Shown: piece after piece, positions 33,916-45,966 of the stretch
How the letters are laid out: each line of letters opens with the position of its first letter
How positions within the stretch are numbered: the first letter of the stretch is position 1
NCBI GenBank assembly: GCA_023525715.1
Contig: JAKNSD010000063.1
Span: forward strand, 620,001 to 684,000
Origin: Cichorium intybus
Lineage: Eukaryota > Streptophyta > Magnoliopsida > Asterales > Asteraceae
Length of the DNA stretch: 64,000 nucleotides
Reading direction: 5' to 3'
The notes under the pieces: model-generated
Database searches by the model: none
What the model was told of the DNA's origin: nothing
What the model saw: the letters and a program-made list of their open reading frames with translations, nothing else
Program-made: the position numbers and the translations under genes

Positions 33916-36900
33916 GTCATTGGATCTAAGCCCATTAAGTAATGTATCGTTACAATCGCATAAACAACAAATTCAAATCAGAGTGTTCTTGCAGCAAAAA
34001 ATTGATCAATCAACGCCACCGGTAACTTACACGAAAACGTCAAATATGTTTATTACTAAAGAGAAGGATGAGACGCTCATGTCGATATTCAAATTCGCAT
34101 CTCGAAAGAAGCTTGGAATGCTGCTCTTGTGTTTCGTTTCAATCGCAGTTGTGTTGTGGATACTTCATCTCGGCAAAGGTGTGTTCTTCGTTTCTAGAGA
34201 ATCAATCAATTACAACTCTTATGGATTTGACTTTTGAGTGTCAAACGAGTTGAATTTCTGTTGATATTATTCTATTTCTCTAGAAACACCATTGACATTA
34301 GATCTATAAAAAGGTATTAGAACAGAATGAATAAGAGGTAAGAAACCAACATCTATGTCCGATTTCTGAATTTGGAAAGTATCAGGGTTTAACATATAAA
34401 TCAAAAGGGGACTCTTTGTCCGCACCGATTGAGTAATTCGTGCTGTTTGATTTTAGCGCAGTCTATTTTCCGGATTTGTGTTGTTGATTCGTTTTCTTCA
34501 ATCAATTTCACTGATTCATTGTTTGATATCTCGATTCTAGTCCAATCTAGTTTCTTACTCGTGGATATGAATGTTCAATGGTTTGTCTCATTCCTATAGA
34601 ACCATCTTGAGAAACTTGAAAACAAAATATTGCTGAATTCTTTACTGAAAATGTTCAAAGACTAGTTTACATTGAAAACTGTTCATCTTTTGGTTGTTTG
34701 CAGGTGAGGTTACACAAGAATTTGGCCATGTAAGGAGTTTAGGATTCATAAACATTTCAACAGTTGGATTTTCTGAACATTCTTCACTGAATGATGATGT
34801 GAATACTAGTGTTAAAAATGATAAAATAGTTACAGCACCTATTTATTTTACCGGATATACCCTTCTTCCTGGAAATCCTTGTGAGTCCTTTACATTGCCT
34901 CCACCACCAGCAGATAAGAAAAGAATCGGGCCACGTCGTAAGTTTAAATTTTTTCCTATTTTGAAAATATTCATATTCTTTAATTTATTTGTTTATTATA
35001 GCTTCCCACTTTCATTTTTTCCTATTACATCATTGTATTTTTATGTTTCAGCATGTCCCGTGTGTTACCTTCCCGTGGAAGAAGCTATAAAATTAATGCC
35101 AAAATTACCCTCATTTTCTCCCGTTGTCCAAAATCTGACCTACATTCATGAAGAGAATTCAACTAAAACCGAGTTTGGAGGGTCAACATTTGGCGGGTAC
35201 CCTTCTTTGAAACAGAGACTTGAATCTTATGATGTTAAGGAGTCAATGACCATTCATTGTGGGTAGTTATGTCATGAATTTGTAAATGTGGGAGTGAACC
35301 TTTTTGGAAGGAATGGAATCTGTCAACGGAATTGGAATATGAAGGTTTCTTAATCTGTCGTGCGTTTGGTTGGCAGTAAATGGAATGGAATCCAATGATA
35401 AAAGTTCAATACTCTTTAAAAGTTTTATTTATGTATAAATGTTTATTGTTTATCGTAAATATATAAAAGTTAGGAATGGGAAAGTACATACAAATTTCGA
35501 GATTATGTTCATTTGGGAACCAAACACGCCATGGAATGGAATCGTGAATTCCAATTCCATCGGAATCATGAATTCCAATTCCATCGGAATCATGAATTCC
35601 GATTCCGTCGGAATCATGAACTCCAATTCCGTTGGAATCCATGATTTTTGAAAGTGATGACTTTGTGACTAATTCTCTTGTGATGGTGCATAATTACGCC
35701 AAAAGATTTGTGACAGGAGATAAACCAGGACGCAATACGGGATTTGATATTAACGATTCCGATCTTTTTGAGATGGAAAGTTGTCGGGAAGTGCTGGTTG
35801 CATCAGCAATATTTGGTATCATATTAATTTCATAATATAAAGAGTAAATTACAATTTTGGTCCCTGTTGTTTATATCAAATTACAGTTTTAGTCCTAGTT
35901 TTAAAAATCTTGCACCGATAGTCTCTGTGGTTTCCAAACCTTTCACTTTTGGTCCCTATGGTTTCTAAACCTTTCGCTTTTGGTCCCTCCCTCTGTTATT
36001 GTTTGTGTAAACCCTAGGGACCGAAATTGAAAGATTTGTAAACCATTGGGACCAAAAGTGAAAGATTTGAAAATTACAGGGACCACCGATGCAAGATTTT
36101 TAAAGCTAGGACCGAAACTGTAATTTGGTGTAAACCACAAGGACCAAAACCGTAATTTACTCTAATATAAATCTTCTTAATTTTATAAAAAATGCATGTA
36201 ACAAATGCATCCTTGAATGATTTCTGATGATGTAAGTTTTCACAGGCGCATATGATCTGATTCAACAACCAAAGAACATTAGCGAATCTTCAAAGCAAAA
36301 TGTTTGCTTTTTCATGTTTGTTGATGAACAAACGGAAAGATTCCTTAAAAATTCAACTCATTTTGATGATATCAAGAAGATAGGATTATGGAGAATTATT
36401 GTTGTCCATAACCTTCCATACACTGACCCAAGACGTAATGGAAAGGTAAAAAAATAAAAAATAAAAAATTTACCCATCGAACATTTTTTTATCATGTGGG
36501 TCCCGTTTGTGAATTATGGTATAAATGAACGAACAAAAGCAAGATTTAGGAATTGGAAAGTACATAAAAATTTCGAGATTCTATTCATTTGGGAACCAAA
36601 CACGCCATGGAAAGGAATTGTGAATTCCAATTCCATCGGACTCATAAATTCCAATTCCGTCGGAATCGTGAATTCCAATTCCGCCGGAATCGTGAATTCC
36701 AATTCCGTCGGAATCCTGAATTCCACTTCCGTTGGAATCCGTGATTTTATAAACATATTCTTATTAGGGTTACATGTGTAACAGGCACCAAAGCTTCTAT
36801 TACATAGGCTTTTTCCCAATGTTCGGTATTCTTTATGGGTGGATGCAAAACTTGAGCTTGTTGTGGATCCTTATCAAATTCTTGAAAGGTTTCTTCTTAT

Positions 36901-38122
36901 TATATTTTATAATTATTATAATAATAGTATATATAATTTGATTTTTTAATAAATTTCAGGTTTTTATGGAGAAAGAATGCAAGTTTTGCAATATCTAGGC
37001 ATTATAGGCGGTTTGATGTCTTTATAGAAGCCGAGGCTAATAAAGCAGCTGCAAAGTATGACAATGCCTCCATTGACTTTCAAGTTGACTTTTATCGAAA
37101 AGAAGGGTTGACCCCGTATTCAGAGTCAAAGCTTCCCATTACAAGTGGTAATTCTTTTTTATAAAAAGTAAATTGAGAGTACAAGAAGAGAAAGAATTTG
37201 TAAAGTAGAATGCTTTTTTTTGAATTTAATTAAAAACCGTTAAATCATGCAGATGTTCCGGAAGGATGTGTGGTGATACGTGAACATATTCCAATCTCGA
37301 ATCTTTTTACGTGTCTATGGTTTAATGAAGTTGACCGGTTTACTTCAAGAGACCAGATTAGTTTTTCTACAGTGAGGGACAAAATTATGTCCAAAACAAA
37401 TTGGAGTCTTGAATATGTTCTTGGATTGTGAAAGAAGAAACTTTGTACTTCAAGTAACCAACCTTCTTTTTATCTTTTATATCCTTAAAACTTAAATGGC
37501 AAATTCCAAAAAAGACACTAAGTTTTCAAAAAAGTTCGATTTTGACACTGTGTGGCTTTTTTCAGTTAAGTCACTAAGTTTTCAATTTTTCTCAATTAAG
37601 TCATTGTGTTTTCAATTTTTTTCAAATTTGACACCTAGGTGCCACGTCAGCGTCACATCATCAAGACTGACACGTCAACTGGTAACCAGGTTTACCGGTC
37701 AAATGGTCAACATTGAAAAAAAATTGAAAACATAGTGCCTTAATTGAAAAAAATTGAAAACTTAATGACTTAATTAAAAAAAAAATAACAGTGTCAAAAT
37801 TGAATTTTTTTTGAAAACTTAGTGTCTTTTTTAGAATTTACCTAAACTTAAATACAGAAAACCACAAACATTTTTATCGATTTAGCGTCATAAGAATACT
37901 TTTTGAAGTTATAAAATTTCAAAGTATTTCTATATGCTTCTTTTGCAGGGATACCACCGAGATATTTTGGAACATTGGGCACCGCCACCCCCTCCAAAAT
38001 TTGCTCTTGCTGTTTCTAGTCCTCCATCCATTAATGAAACCTCCAAAAGAGTTGTAAAGATCCCACGAGACAGAAAATCTGCTACTGACATGGCAGATAC
38101 CAAAAGTCAAAGTCAAAGATAA
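33908..38122 (+). CDS. DUF616 (TOD1/MUCI70-class) type II membrane protein gene, nine exons
   Basis: Exons by splice consensus and phase: 33908-34178, 34704-34937, 35052-35262, 35706-35815, 36246-36445, 36785-36888, 36960-37147, 37253-37453, 37949-38122; about 563 aa. Residues about 70-88 (LGMLLLCFVSIAVVLWILHL) form one signal-anchor helix, expected in Golgi or endomembranes with a luminal C-terminal domain. The domain shows the family blocks GPRPCPVCYLPVEEAI, GRNTGFDINDSD, NLPYTDPRRNGK, RYSLWVDAKLELVVDPYQIL, KYDNASIDFQVDF and CLWFNEVDRFTSRDQ. Family members are glycosyltransferase-like (MUCI70, cell-wall polysaccharide) or described as a ceramidase (TOD1); I cannot choose between these. Exon 8 has one base too many around 37411, so LDCERRNFVLQ is out of frame with the preceding text. 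This is either a recent frameshift or a sequencing error. Exon 9 is intact and duplicated at 56484. Short upstream frames overlap the start codon. Confidence 0.82.
35470..35640. repeat. Intron 3 repeat with 24-bp palindromic units
   Basis: A unique lead (35470-35537) is followed by four to five units of about 24 bp with GAATTCCAATTCC cores (35538-35640). A homologous lead plus array sits in intron 5 at 36546-36740. Confidence 0.7.
35841..36163. mobile_element. Fold-back MITE in intron 4
   Basis: 323 bp, a near-complete inverted repeat beginning AGAGTAAATTAC and ending GTAATTTACTCT, flanked on both sides by AATATAA (35834-35840 and 36164-36170). Its arms repeat GGTCCCTNTGGTTT-like text. No coding capacity. 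Superfamily not assigned. Confidence 0.75.
36546..36740. repeat. Intron 5 copy of the 24-bp palindromic-unit repeat
   Basis: Homologous to 35470-35640, with five units in 36614-36740 built on GTGAATTCCAATTCCGTCGG. Single-base differences are spread through the units. Confidence 0.7.
37498..37842. mobile_element. MULE-like MITE in intron 8
   Basis: 345 bp with terminal inverted repeats GGCAAATTC..AAAAAAGACACTAAG (left) and their near-complement ending GAATTTACC (right). The flanks share about 10 bp (AAACTTAAAT, offset by one base on the right). A 9-11 bp duplication and GG..CC ends point to Mutator-like MITEs. Confidence 0.65.
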
Positions 38123-38674
38123 ATCCACATAGTCGAATGGGTAACAGGAATCTTGTTCAAATGGAGGTATCTCAGTAATTTGTTATTTTCTTCTACATTT
38201 AGGATTAGATGGGAAAATATTTGATGAGGAGGGCATTTACGTCTTTTGCACAGACAAGGGATCGAGATCGAGATCGAGTCCTGTCCAGTTCACGCTAAAA
38301 GCAGTACGTTTCGTCTAACAAACTTGGACTTGGATTCATTATTTTTGCTGTATATAAATTAAACTATTCAATTCGTGAAATGTTGCAGCTCACTGATCAG
38401 ATGTCATTCAAATGTTTTTTGTAACGGCATGGGTGAAGGGAGACAAAGCCTAGAAGTGACTAGCAAATCATGATTTTTTTGAGGTGGGGGTAAATCTGTA
38501 AATGTGCGTGGTGCATGTACATCTGTAATTTTTGTACACATGTATTATGGAATATAGGTTTTGTGTAGTAGTATTGTTGGTTTTTATTTTTTTTATTTTT
38601 ACATTTACATGAGGAAAAATATAAAGTAGCCAACTTTGGTTGTGTTTTGTTTTAAAATTAAAAAAAAAAAAAAA
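38123..38674 (+). other. 3' UTR and downstream region of the DUF616 gene
   Basis: Follows the TAA at 38120-38122. The T-rich stretch and TGTA-type elements around 38510-38620 (TTTTTGTACACATGTATTATGG) look like a plant poly(A) region. The whole region is repeated at 56656-57205 with few changes. Confidence 0.5.
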
Positions 38675-38810
38675 TCATCTCTCGGTTGGTAGAGTGGTGA
38701 AAAGACTCCACATAATTTATCAGAGGGTCGATGAAATTTCAACTCTTGTGCCCACCTGCCTCCATTTGGTAATGGTGTGGGTTTTACTTTTACCTACTGA
38801 GCCAGCAAGG
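38675..38810 (+). repeat. Possible tRNA-derived SINE fragment
   Basis: CTCGGTTGGTAGAGTGG at the start resembles a tRNA A-box region and a weak B-box-like GGTCGATG follows. It sits next to an A-run at 38659-38674. A copy lies in the duplicate (about 57205-57345). No clear TSD. Confidence 0.35.
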
Positions 38811-38889
38811 AGTAAATTAAGTTGCAATAATGTCAGTCTCGTTTGTTTTGACGATGAAATATGTTTCTTGATATTTACTAATCATATTA

Positions 38890-39212
38890 GTTGCGGAAAA
38901 GTCCTTTGTTTTCTGAAAAAAATTTCCATAAAAAATAAGAATTTGGAAAACGCGTTTAGTTCATCAATTTTTCCAAAATTTTCCAAAAAAATGAAAATTT
39001 TTCATTTTCCCAAAATTACAAAGAATTTGGAAAATTTTGGAAAACCCAAAATTATTGTTTTATAAATTTTTCTATTTCCAAAATTTTTCTAAAACATACA
39101 AAAACAAACACACACTCATTCTCATCTACACCCCACAATTACACCTACATCCACCCTACCCTTTACCCACCCCCACCCACCAACCACCCCACCTTCACCT
39201 ACCCCCACCCCA
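38890..39212. repeat. Left arm of a fold-back C-rich repeat, copy 1
   Basis: A TTTTCC/AAAACGCG-rich arm leads into CCCACC-rich simple sequence. The same arm is seen at about 57430-57720 and 61090-61400. Here it is interrupted by the LTR fragment that follows. Confidence 0.55.
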
Positions 39213-39244
39213 TGAAACATCCCTCTCTTTCGGTCACTGGGAAA

Positions 39245-42200
39245 TGTAACATTTTTAAAGGAAATTTCATATATAAAAAAAAAAGTTGCGTACATGTAAC
39301 AGTTCGTACTCGAAACACTGGTAAATGAATCCACTTACAATAATCCCAACGACATAAGCAAACATTGTGCGAGTCTAGACATTTTTATAACTAGGAAATA
39401 AATATCAAGCAAATCATCGAGCTTTATTCCGGTACCCTACTTCTTAAACCTGAGACACACATCAAAATAAACGCCAGACTGTGATGTCTGGTGAGATACA
39501 TATGAGATACATAGGTTTAGACTCCCTATATAATAATCCAAAAACACCTTAACACATTGTTACACTTAAATATGCATACGTCTTTATTACCTCTTTTCTC
39601 GTCCACTTAGTCCGTTCTCGAACTCACATCTTTATGGGTTGCATGGGGGAGTCACCCATGATTGGTGACGTGGCGGGGGATGAACGTATCAGTCCGCCAA
39701 TCGTCTATTTGGGCTGCATCGTGGTGGTCCAAGCACGTCTTACGGCATCGCCGACGTAACTTGTCCCTATCACAACAGGTAGCTAGCCTGTGTGAAAATG
39801 GCAATAATGTCTAGAATATCAAGCCAACGTCATTACGTCATAAACATCTTTCGTCATTGTGGTGGGAGTCACCCATCGTTGGAGACGTGACGGGGGATGA
39901 ATATATCAGACCGTCAATCATCTGTTTGGATCATGTGGGGGAGGGGTCCAAGTACATCTTTCATCTTTATGGTCTGGACCTCTCAAACATCTTAATGTCT
40001 TAACATCTTTCGGCTTCATGGGGGAGTCACCCATGTATCAGTCCGTCAATCACCTGTTTGGATCATGTGGGGGAGGGGTCCAAGTACATCTTTCATCTTT
40101 ATGGTCTGGACCTCTCAAACATCTTAATGTCTTAACATCTTTCGGCTTCATGGGAGGAGTCACCCATGTATCAGTCCGTCAATCGTCTGTTTGGATCACG
40201 TGGGGGGTCCAAGTATATCTTTCGTCTTAACGTTTTTCATTTTATAGTCTGGACTTCTCAAATCATCGCTCACATTTTCCCGTTTTATCCTTTTTTTGTA
40301 TGTAATTATAAAACATCGTATTTTTAGAATTTTAAGAAAATACGTTCGAACACATAAGTCACCATACACACATATAATCACATGAAGTCACGTAATACAT
40401 ATAAAACACATACGGTAAAATACTTTTATTTATAAGGATGTGTGCTTGAAAATGCTATATACTCACCTCTAAGCGGCATGGCAAATAGCTAAATGGTATC
40501 GTGCTTCGTCTCATAATCCAGATTAATCTACCGATAGACCTAAACATAAATATAATTTAGGTTAAGCTTTCACTCCTCCTTGCAATCCATAATCTGGATG
40601 TATGTTTTAAAACTATCATATCATAAATTTGATTTCATATGTATTTAGCATTTCTAACATAATTTAATTTGACTTGAACCAAATAAGTTGTAAGACTGTA
40701 ATTTAAACACCAAAGACATTAGTTCCGACATTATTGTTTAAATTACTTTTTACCATTTACTATAATACAAACTAAATCATCTACTAGAATATATAACAGC
40801 AAGGTCTCGTTTACTACTAAAGTTTGTAATGGATACTAATTAACTAATATATAGTGAAGCCATATCTTTAGCAAATGCTTTGACAAATTAATTTCTTTAA
40901 AGATTGCAACCAACGGGGAGATATGTAAGCAAAATAAATATATTCTAACAATAGATATTGATGGTACTGTAATGCCGTTCTCTCTTCCCTACTTACAAAC
41001 CATAACACAACTCATAGACTAGATTATACTTGATGTTGTTGTACCCAAACCTGGAATGTCTGTTCAAAGCGGCCAAATACCAAAATACTCAAACTTCATC
41101 TCTTTTTCTTCATATAACCCACATGGAAGTTTTCATTTAGAAGAATTGTCCTGATGTAGCTTACATACCATTGCAGTCCCACGATTCCTACAGTCCCAGC
41201 CGGAACATATCCCTAGTTAATTTGTAGTTGCAAGGGTGCACGACACCTTGAGTTTGTGTTCCTTGTTGGGCAACAACAATCGGATAGTATGCACATGTAT
41301 AAGTGTCTCAAGCAATACATCTAGTTTATGTATATATTATATCCCACATGATGCCCCTAAATAATTATAATTAATTATTGTAAACAGGAATGGATAAGAG
41401 AGTATACCAATCAGAAGCCATAGTCGATGTCATCTCTATTCACGGACCATTACAAGAGCATCATCACAGGAACATCTATGTCTCTTTGTGCCTCTTTCAT
41501 GCGCCATTTTCAACATACACATAGCCAAACCCTTATACATGTATTTATTCATGTAGATTGCATCAACGTAGGGGCATTGGGTTCTTATATCTTCACCAAG
41601 ACATTTATATGTAACTCATCACTGCCGAGCAGGGAATGCTCACCTTGATTCAGCATCCTTCTACCAAAACATTATCGGGGAACCTGTACCCTCGTAAAAG
41701 AAAAATTAACGACAGCCTACAGTCCGCTCCCATGTTCTGTGATCTGCTGGATACTTCTCGTTGTCGTCTATAAGCTTACCGACAAGTCGCACGTCCCTTT
41801 TCCAGCAGCCCGTCATCTCATCTTTCGGGTTTCTGGTTGTTGCTCTCAGCACTGCCGGTCACCGGAGATGGTGACCGAGAACTCACAAGTCCGGAACACC
41901 GAACACATGACATGTCTGATGTCTCTCGTCTCTCATGTATCGTTTTCTCCCAAACACTGCCTCTCTTGAAAGTCGTACGTAACCCCCTAATCACTATCCA
42001 TGCTTGAGTATATATCGTCCACATGATCGAGAATTTAGAAGGATTAGTTTAACGTGCAAAATAATTGGGAATAGGAAGCGTAAGTATACTTCTGTATTTC
42101 AAATAGATAAATGCATATTTTCACTAATGGTCTTTGTTTTTCTTTTTTCCTATTAATCTGTAACCGCCAACTCGATAAATGAATTGAATTGGCTTTAGAC

Positions 42201-42987
42201 CCAAAGTTACTAAATCAACCCTCCATCTTTGCAACCTTTATCATAACCACCTTCTGGTTTTATTTGAAATTTGTTATACCTTTACTAACCGTTAGGAATG
42301 TACAATTTGTCATTTTAGTAGTAAGACATCCAACCCAAATTCGTGGGTGTTACAATTCTCCCCTCGTTAAAAAGATTCCGTCCTCGGAATCTCTATGAGA
42401 ATAAGGTTGCCTCTCGAAAGTCTCCTACACTCTCTTCTCATCTTCCATTATTTGAAAATCTTATAATTACCATGACATCGTTCCATAATAATGCATGTCA
42501 ACCCTCAGTTACTAATGAATCACCAAGATCTTATATTTGGTAATCATCGTTCTTATCATATTATGACTACTCCCTAATGTTCATGTAACGGTTGATAATG
42601 TTCATAATTAGGATCCCACACTATTTCCCTAAGTACTCGGCTAACCATCATCAAAACAATAACCATCATATCGTCGGTTTATCACACCTGTAGCATAGTT
42701 CTAGCACTTCTACACTAAGTAATCAATTGCATTGCTTGGGATTACATCTAACATTAAGGCGAACATACTCAACTTGATACTCTTTAAAACCATCATGCCG
42801 TTTTTTTGTATGTTATGAAATCCTTGCTTATCTGGAATTACTATCATCATGAATCTTAACTCTAGGGTAACATGTATATCTTATCTTATATAAAAACCTA
42901 CATTATTCTGCATAATCATTACTTATTGTCTCCCTAAACATCAAATAACATCCTTATTTATCTTAAATGAAATATTACATCATTTTA
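39245..42987 (-). mobile_element. Ty3 LTR plus truncated interior inserted in the C-rich repeat
   Basis: TGTAACATTTTT at 39245 to GGGTGTTACA ending 42351 form a 3.1-kb LTR. AATTCTCCCCTCGTT follows, which on the minus strand is a purine tract like that of family C (26707). About 640 bp of non-coding 3' interior then stop abruptly at the C-rich repeat (42988). The second copy of the locus (57720) lacks all of this, so it inserted after the duplication or was lost there. The LTR start is uncertain by tens of bases. Confidence 0.6.
39880..40250. repeat. 131-bp tandem repeat inside the LTR fragment
   Basis: Nearly three units with landmarks GGAGTCACCCAT, TCCGTCAATC and GGTCCAAGTA. The second and third starts (about 40018 and 40149) are 131 bases apart. 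The third unit is partial and more diverged. Confidence 0.75.
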
Positions 42988-43591
42988 TGATGTCACCCAC
43001 CAACCACCCCACCCCACACCTTCACCTACCCCCACCCCACCCCACCCACCTCCACCTACCCCCACCCAACCCTCACCCACCACCACCCACCCCACCTCAC
43101 TCCACCTCCACCTACCCACCTCCACCCCACCCCACCCCACCCAACCCTCACCCACCACCACCCACCCCAACCTCACTCCACCTCCACCTCCACCTACCCC
43201 CACCCCACCCACATCCACTCCACCCTCCACCTACCCCCACCCCACCCCACCCCATACACCCACTCCACCTACTCTAAACGCGTTTTAAATTTTCAATAGA
43301 AAACTAAAAATGAAAACTCATTTCTTTTTTCTGAAAATGAAAGATGGAAAACGGAAAAAAGTTTTCCGTAACTAAACGCACCTACTTTAAACCCCATCCA
43401 GCACCCACCCACCCCAACCCCTATCAGTCTATCACACCCACCACCCACCACCTGCCCCTAACCCTCCCACCCTACCCACCCCAACCACTACGCCACCCAC
43501 CCCCTACCCAATCCGGGTGGGGTAGGGGTGTGGGGGTAAGGTGGGATAGGGGAAGGTAAGGATGGGTTATAGAGGGGTGGGTGGGGGTAAG
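42988..43591. repeat. C-rich to G-rich fold-back repeat, copy 1 right part
   Basis: CCACCC/CCTACCCC simple sequence (42988-43270), a TTTTC/GAAAAC spacer, more C-rich repeat (43395-43515), then a switch to G-rich sequence at about 43518. Frames translated from it (Pro/Thr/His or Gly/Val) are not genes. 43587-43591 is GTAAG, the target of the next LTR. Confidence 0.8.
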
Positions 43592-45951
43592 TGTAACGCC
43601 AAGACATGTTATTATATAATTATAATAAAAGGGCAAATTGGTCGTTTTACCACAAAAGGGTAATTTGGTCATTTGACCATGTGAAGGACCAAATATGAGA
43701 AATATTGTTATTTGTGGCAAATGTATAAAGAATGGAAGTTTTATTGTAATAAAACTTGATTTTGTGGTCAAAGTTCAAGAAAATGAACTTTAGGACTAAA
43801 AATGTAAATTTTAGAGGTATAAATATAAGAGAGTTGACTCTCTCTTTGACTAGCCATTTGTGCAGCAACGGGAGAAGAGATTTGAGAGCAATTTCTGGAA
43901 ATTCTTGAAGCTTGAAGTGTGGAATTGGAATCATAGCTTGGAATTGATGATTCCTAAGCTTGAAAGGTTAGTTTTAATCAAGTTCTTGAAGTGTTCTTGA
44001 TTTTGTTTTATAGAAACTGAAATTTATGAATTTCAGTTATGATTATGTGTTTAAATTGATGTAATGCTTCCATTAAGTCATACTAATAAGGGCTTAATTC
44101 AAGAAAATAGAAGTAGGTTGTTATTAATGATGAATTTGAAGTTTTGGGGTTTTGGAACTAAGAACCCTAATTCTTCATTTTGATTGATTTAGTTGTTTTG
44201 AATGGTTGAAAACCTTGTTAAAGTATAAGGTTTTAGCCTAGAAACAAACCCCAAACGATTAAGAACAGAAATAAGGACTTAATGGGCCAAAACTGCGTGC
44301 TACAGTGCACAAATCGCGACTGATCAGGAGCCTGCCCAGGCGCCAGGCGCAGTGCGCCCAGGACCAGGGCGGGGTGCGCCCAGGCGCAGTGCGCCCATCC
44401 CCTGGCGCAGTGCGCCTCCTGACAGGGACTTTAAAACTCTAACTTTTGTTTGGCTTGTCCGATTTAGCTCAAACTTGAACCGTAGGCTCGTTATGGTCTG
44501 AAAAGTTTGGGAAAATTTTTATAACGAGTTTTCAACCCCTCGGGGGCACTGTAGATCGATTCGAATGCCTCGGTGAATAGTAAAATTCATATAAAGTTAG
44601 TAAACGGAAAGTTTATTAACTAGGCATTGTTTATAATGATAATGTATTGAACTCTATTGTATTAGAGTTAATTAGAATGATTATTAACCTATTATCATTT
44701 GATATATAAATGAATAAATAGGTATGGGACAAAATGGTTGTGGTGCACGCAAAGGCAAGAAACAACCGAAATTGAAACGCAGCCAGTATCCAGGTGAGTA
44801 ATCTCACTGATATCATATATGATATATGATGATTGAATTGTTACAGGTTGAAACTGATTGTGGGACGAAATTGATGGTTCAAAGATACGTTTGAAGAGAC
44901 AAGACCAGATAAGCCGTGAGTCTATAATAGACAAGAACGGAGCTGTGAGTCAAACCTATATAGACAAGACCGGATAAGCCGTGAGTCATTGCGATGACAA
45001 GAACGGAGCCATGAGTTTAGGCAACAGCGGGCTAACCCGTGAGCCATAACTAATTCTGGATACTATATCCAATGGGTGCGGCCTATACGGCTATGATTTC
45101 TGGATTTTATATCCAATGGGTGCGGCCTATACGGCTATGATTTCTGGATTTTATATCCAATGGGTGCGGCCTTCGGGCTATGATTTCTGGATTTTATATC
45201 CAACGGGTGCGGCCTTCGGGCTATGATTCTGGTGCGGCCTTCGGGATATGATATTTGGTGCGGCCTTTTGGCTATGATTTTGTTACAGGTACATGGTGCG
45301 GCCTTATGGCTATGATATCGGGTTATTTAACCCAGCTGGTGCGGCCTTCGGGCTATGATTTATATATTGATAATGTTTTGGTACAGCTTATATAGCTATG
45401 ACACAGGGTACGGCTTAAATAGCCAGGATATACGGTGCGGTCCGATGTGACTAAGAAATATGGGACAGAAATGGTTATATCTGATTATATGTGCAAATAA
45501 CTGACGTGGCTGATAATTGCAGGTTATCATGTTTTAGTCTGTAAGGCTATAAATTAGGATGTGAAATCCTAAGAGATATTTGGTCAGCCAGTAAGGCTAG
45601 GAGTTTGGATTTGATATCCAGACAGTTATATGAATGTATTTCTAATACTTGTTATTTGCAGATACGATTACTCACTGAGCTTTATAGCTCACGATATTTG
45701 TTACTGTCCCTGCAGGTTAGCATGATACTGATAGGGGACAAGATAGAGTCCGTGACTTTGAAGTGGGACTCATAGATGCTGTCCGTAGCAGCCCGGCTTT
45801 AAAGGAGACATGGTATTTTATACTCTCCTTGATACACTTGTACCCGTTTTTATTAAAATATACCCCTTGGTTATGGTTTTATGTATTGAAACCTTTGTTT
45901 AAAATGAAAAATTTTTCAGGGGTGTTTTTGTTTTAAAAGCCGGGTGTTACA
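43592..45951 (+). repeat. 5' LTR of family C copy 2
   Basis: 2360 bp, TGTAACG...TGTTACA. A TATA box (TATAAATA) at 43818-43825 leaves more than 2 kb of transcribed leader. The leader holds GGCGCAGTGCGCC palindromes (44340-44420), a candidate splice donor at 44794 and a mini-hairpin array (44920-45430). Confidence 0.92.
44920..45430 (+). repeat. Array of mini-hairpins in the LTR leader
   Basis: Successive perfect hairpins include GTCTA/TAGAC (44920), GTCAT/ATGAC (44985), CGGG/CCCG (45028), GGATA/TATCC (45058 and 45102), GCC/GGC with loops TATAC or TTCG, and GGGTTA/TAACCC (45320). They are separated by constant text such as GGTGCGG and TATGATTTCT. The same array occurs at about 59627-60140 and, antisense, at 24670-25240 and 30330-30880. 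Confidence 0.75.
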
Positions 45952-45954
45952 AGT

Positions 45955-45966
45955 TGGTATCAGAGC
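45955..45966 (+). other. Primer binding site of family C copy 2
   Basis: TGGTATCAGAGC, three bases after the LTR, matches the initiator tRNA-Met 3' region. Confidence 0.85.

Noticed and set aside
38640..39065. 141-codon frame, copied at 57171-57593
   Set aside because: Crosses an A-run, a SINE-like piece and a fold-back arm in the gene's downstream region. Conserved only because the segment was duplicated recently.
42985..43277. Pro/His/Thr-rich and Gly/Val-rich frames
   Set aside because: Low-complexity translation of the CCCACC simple repeat, open on both strands. No gene features.
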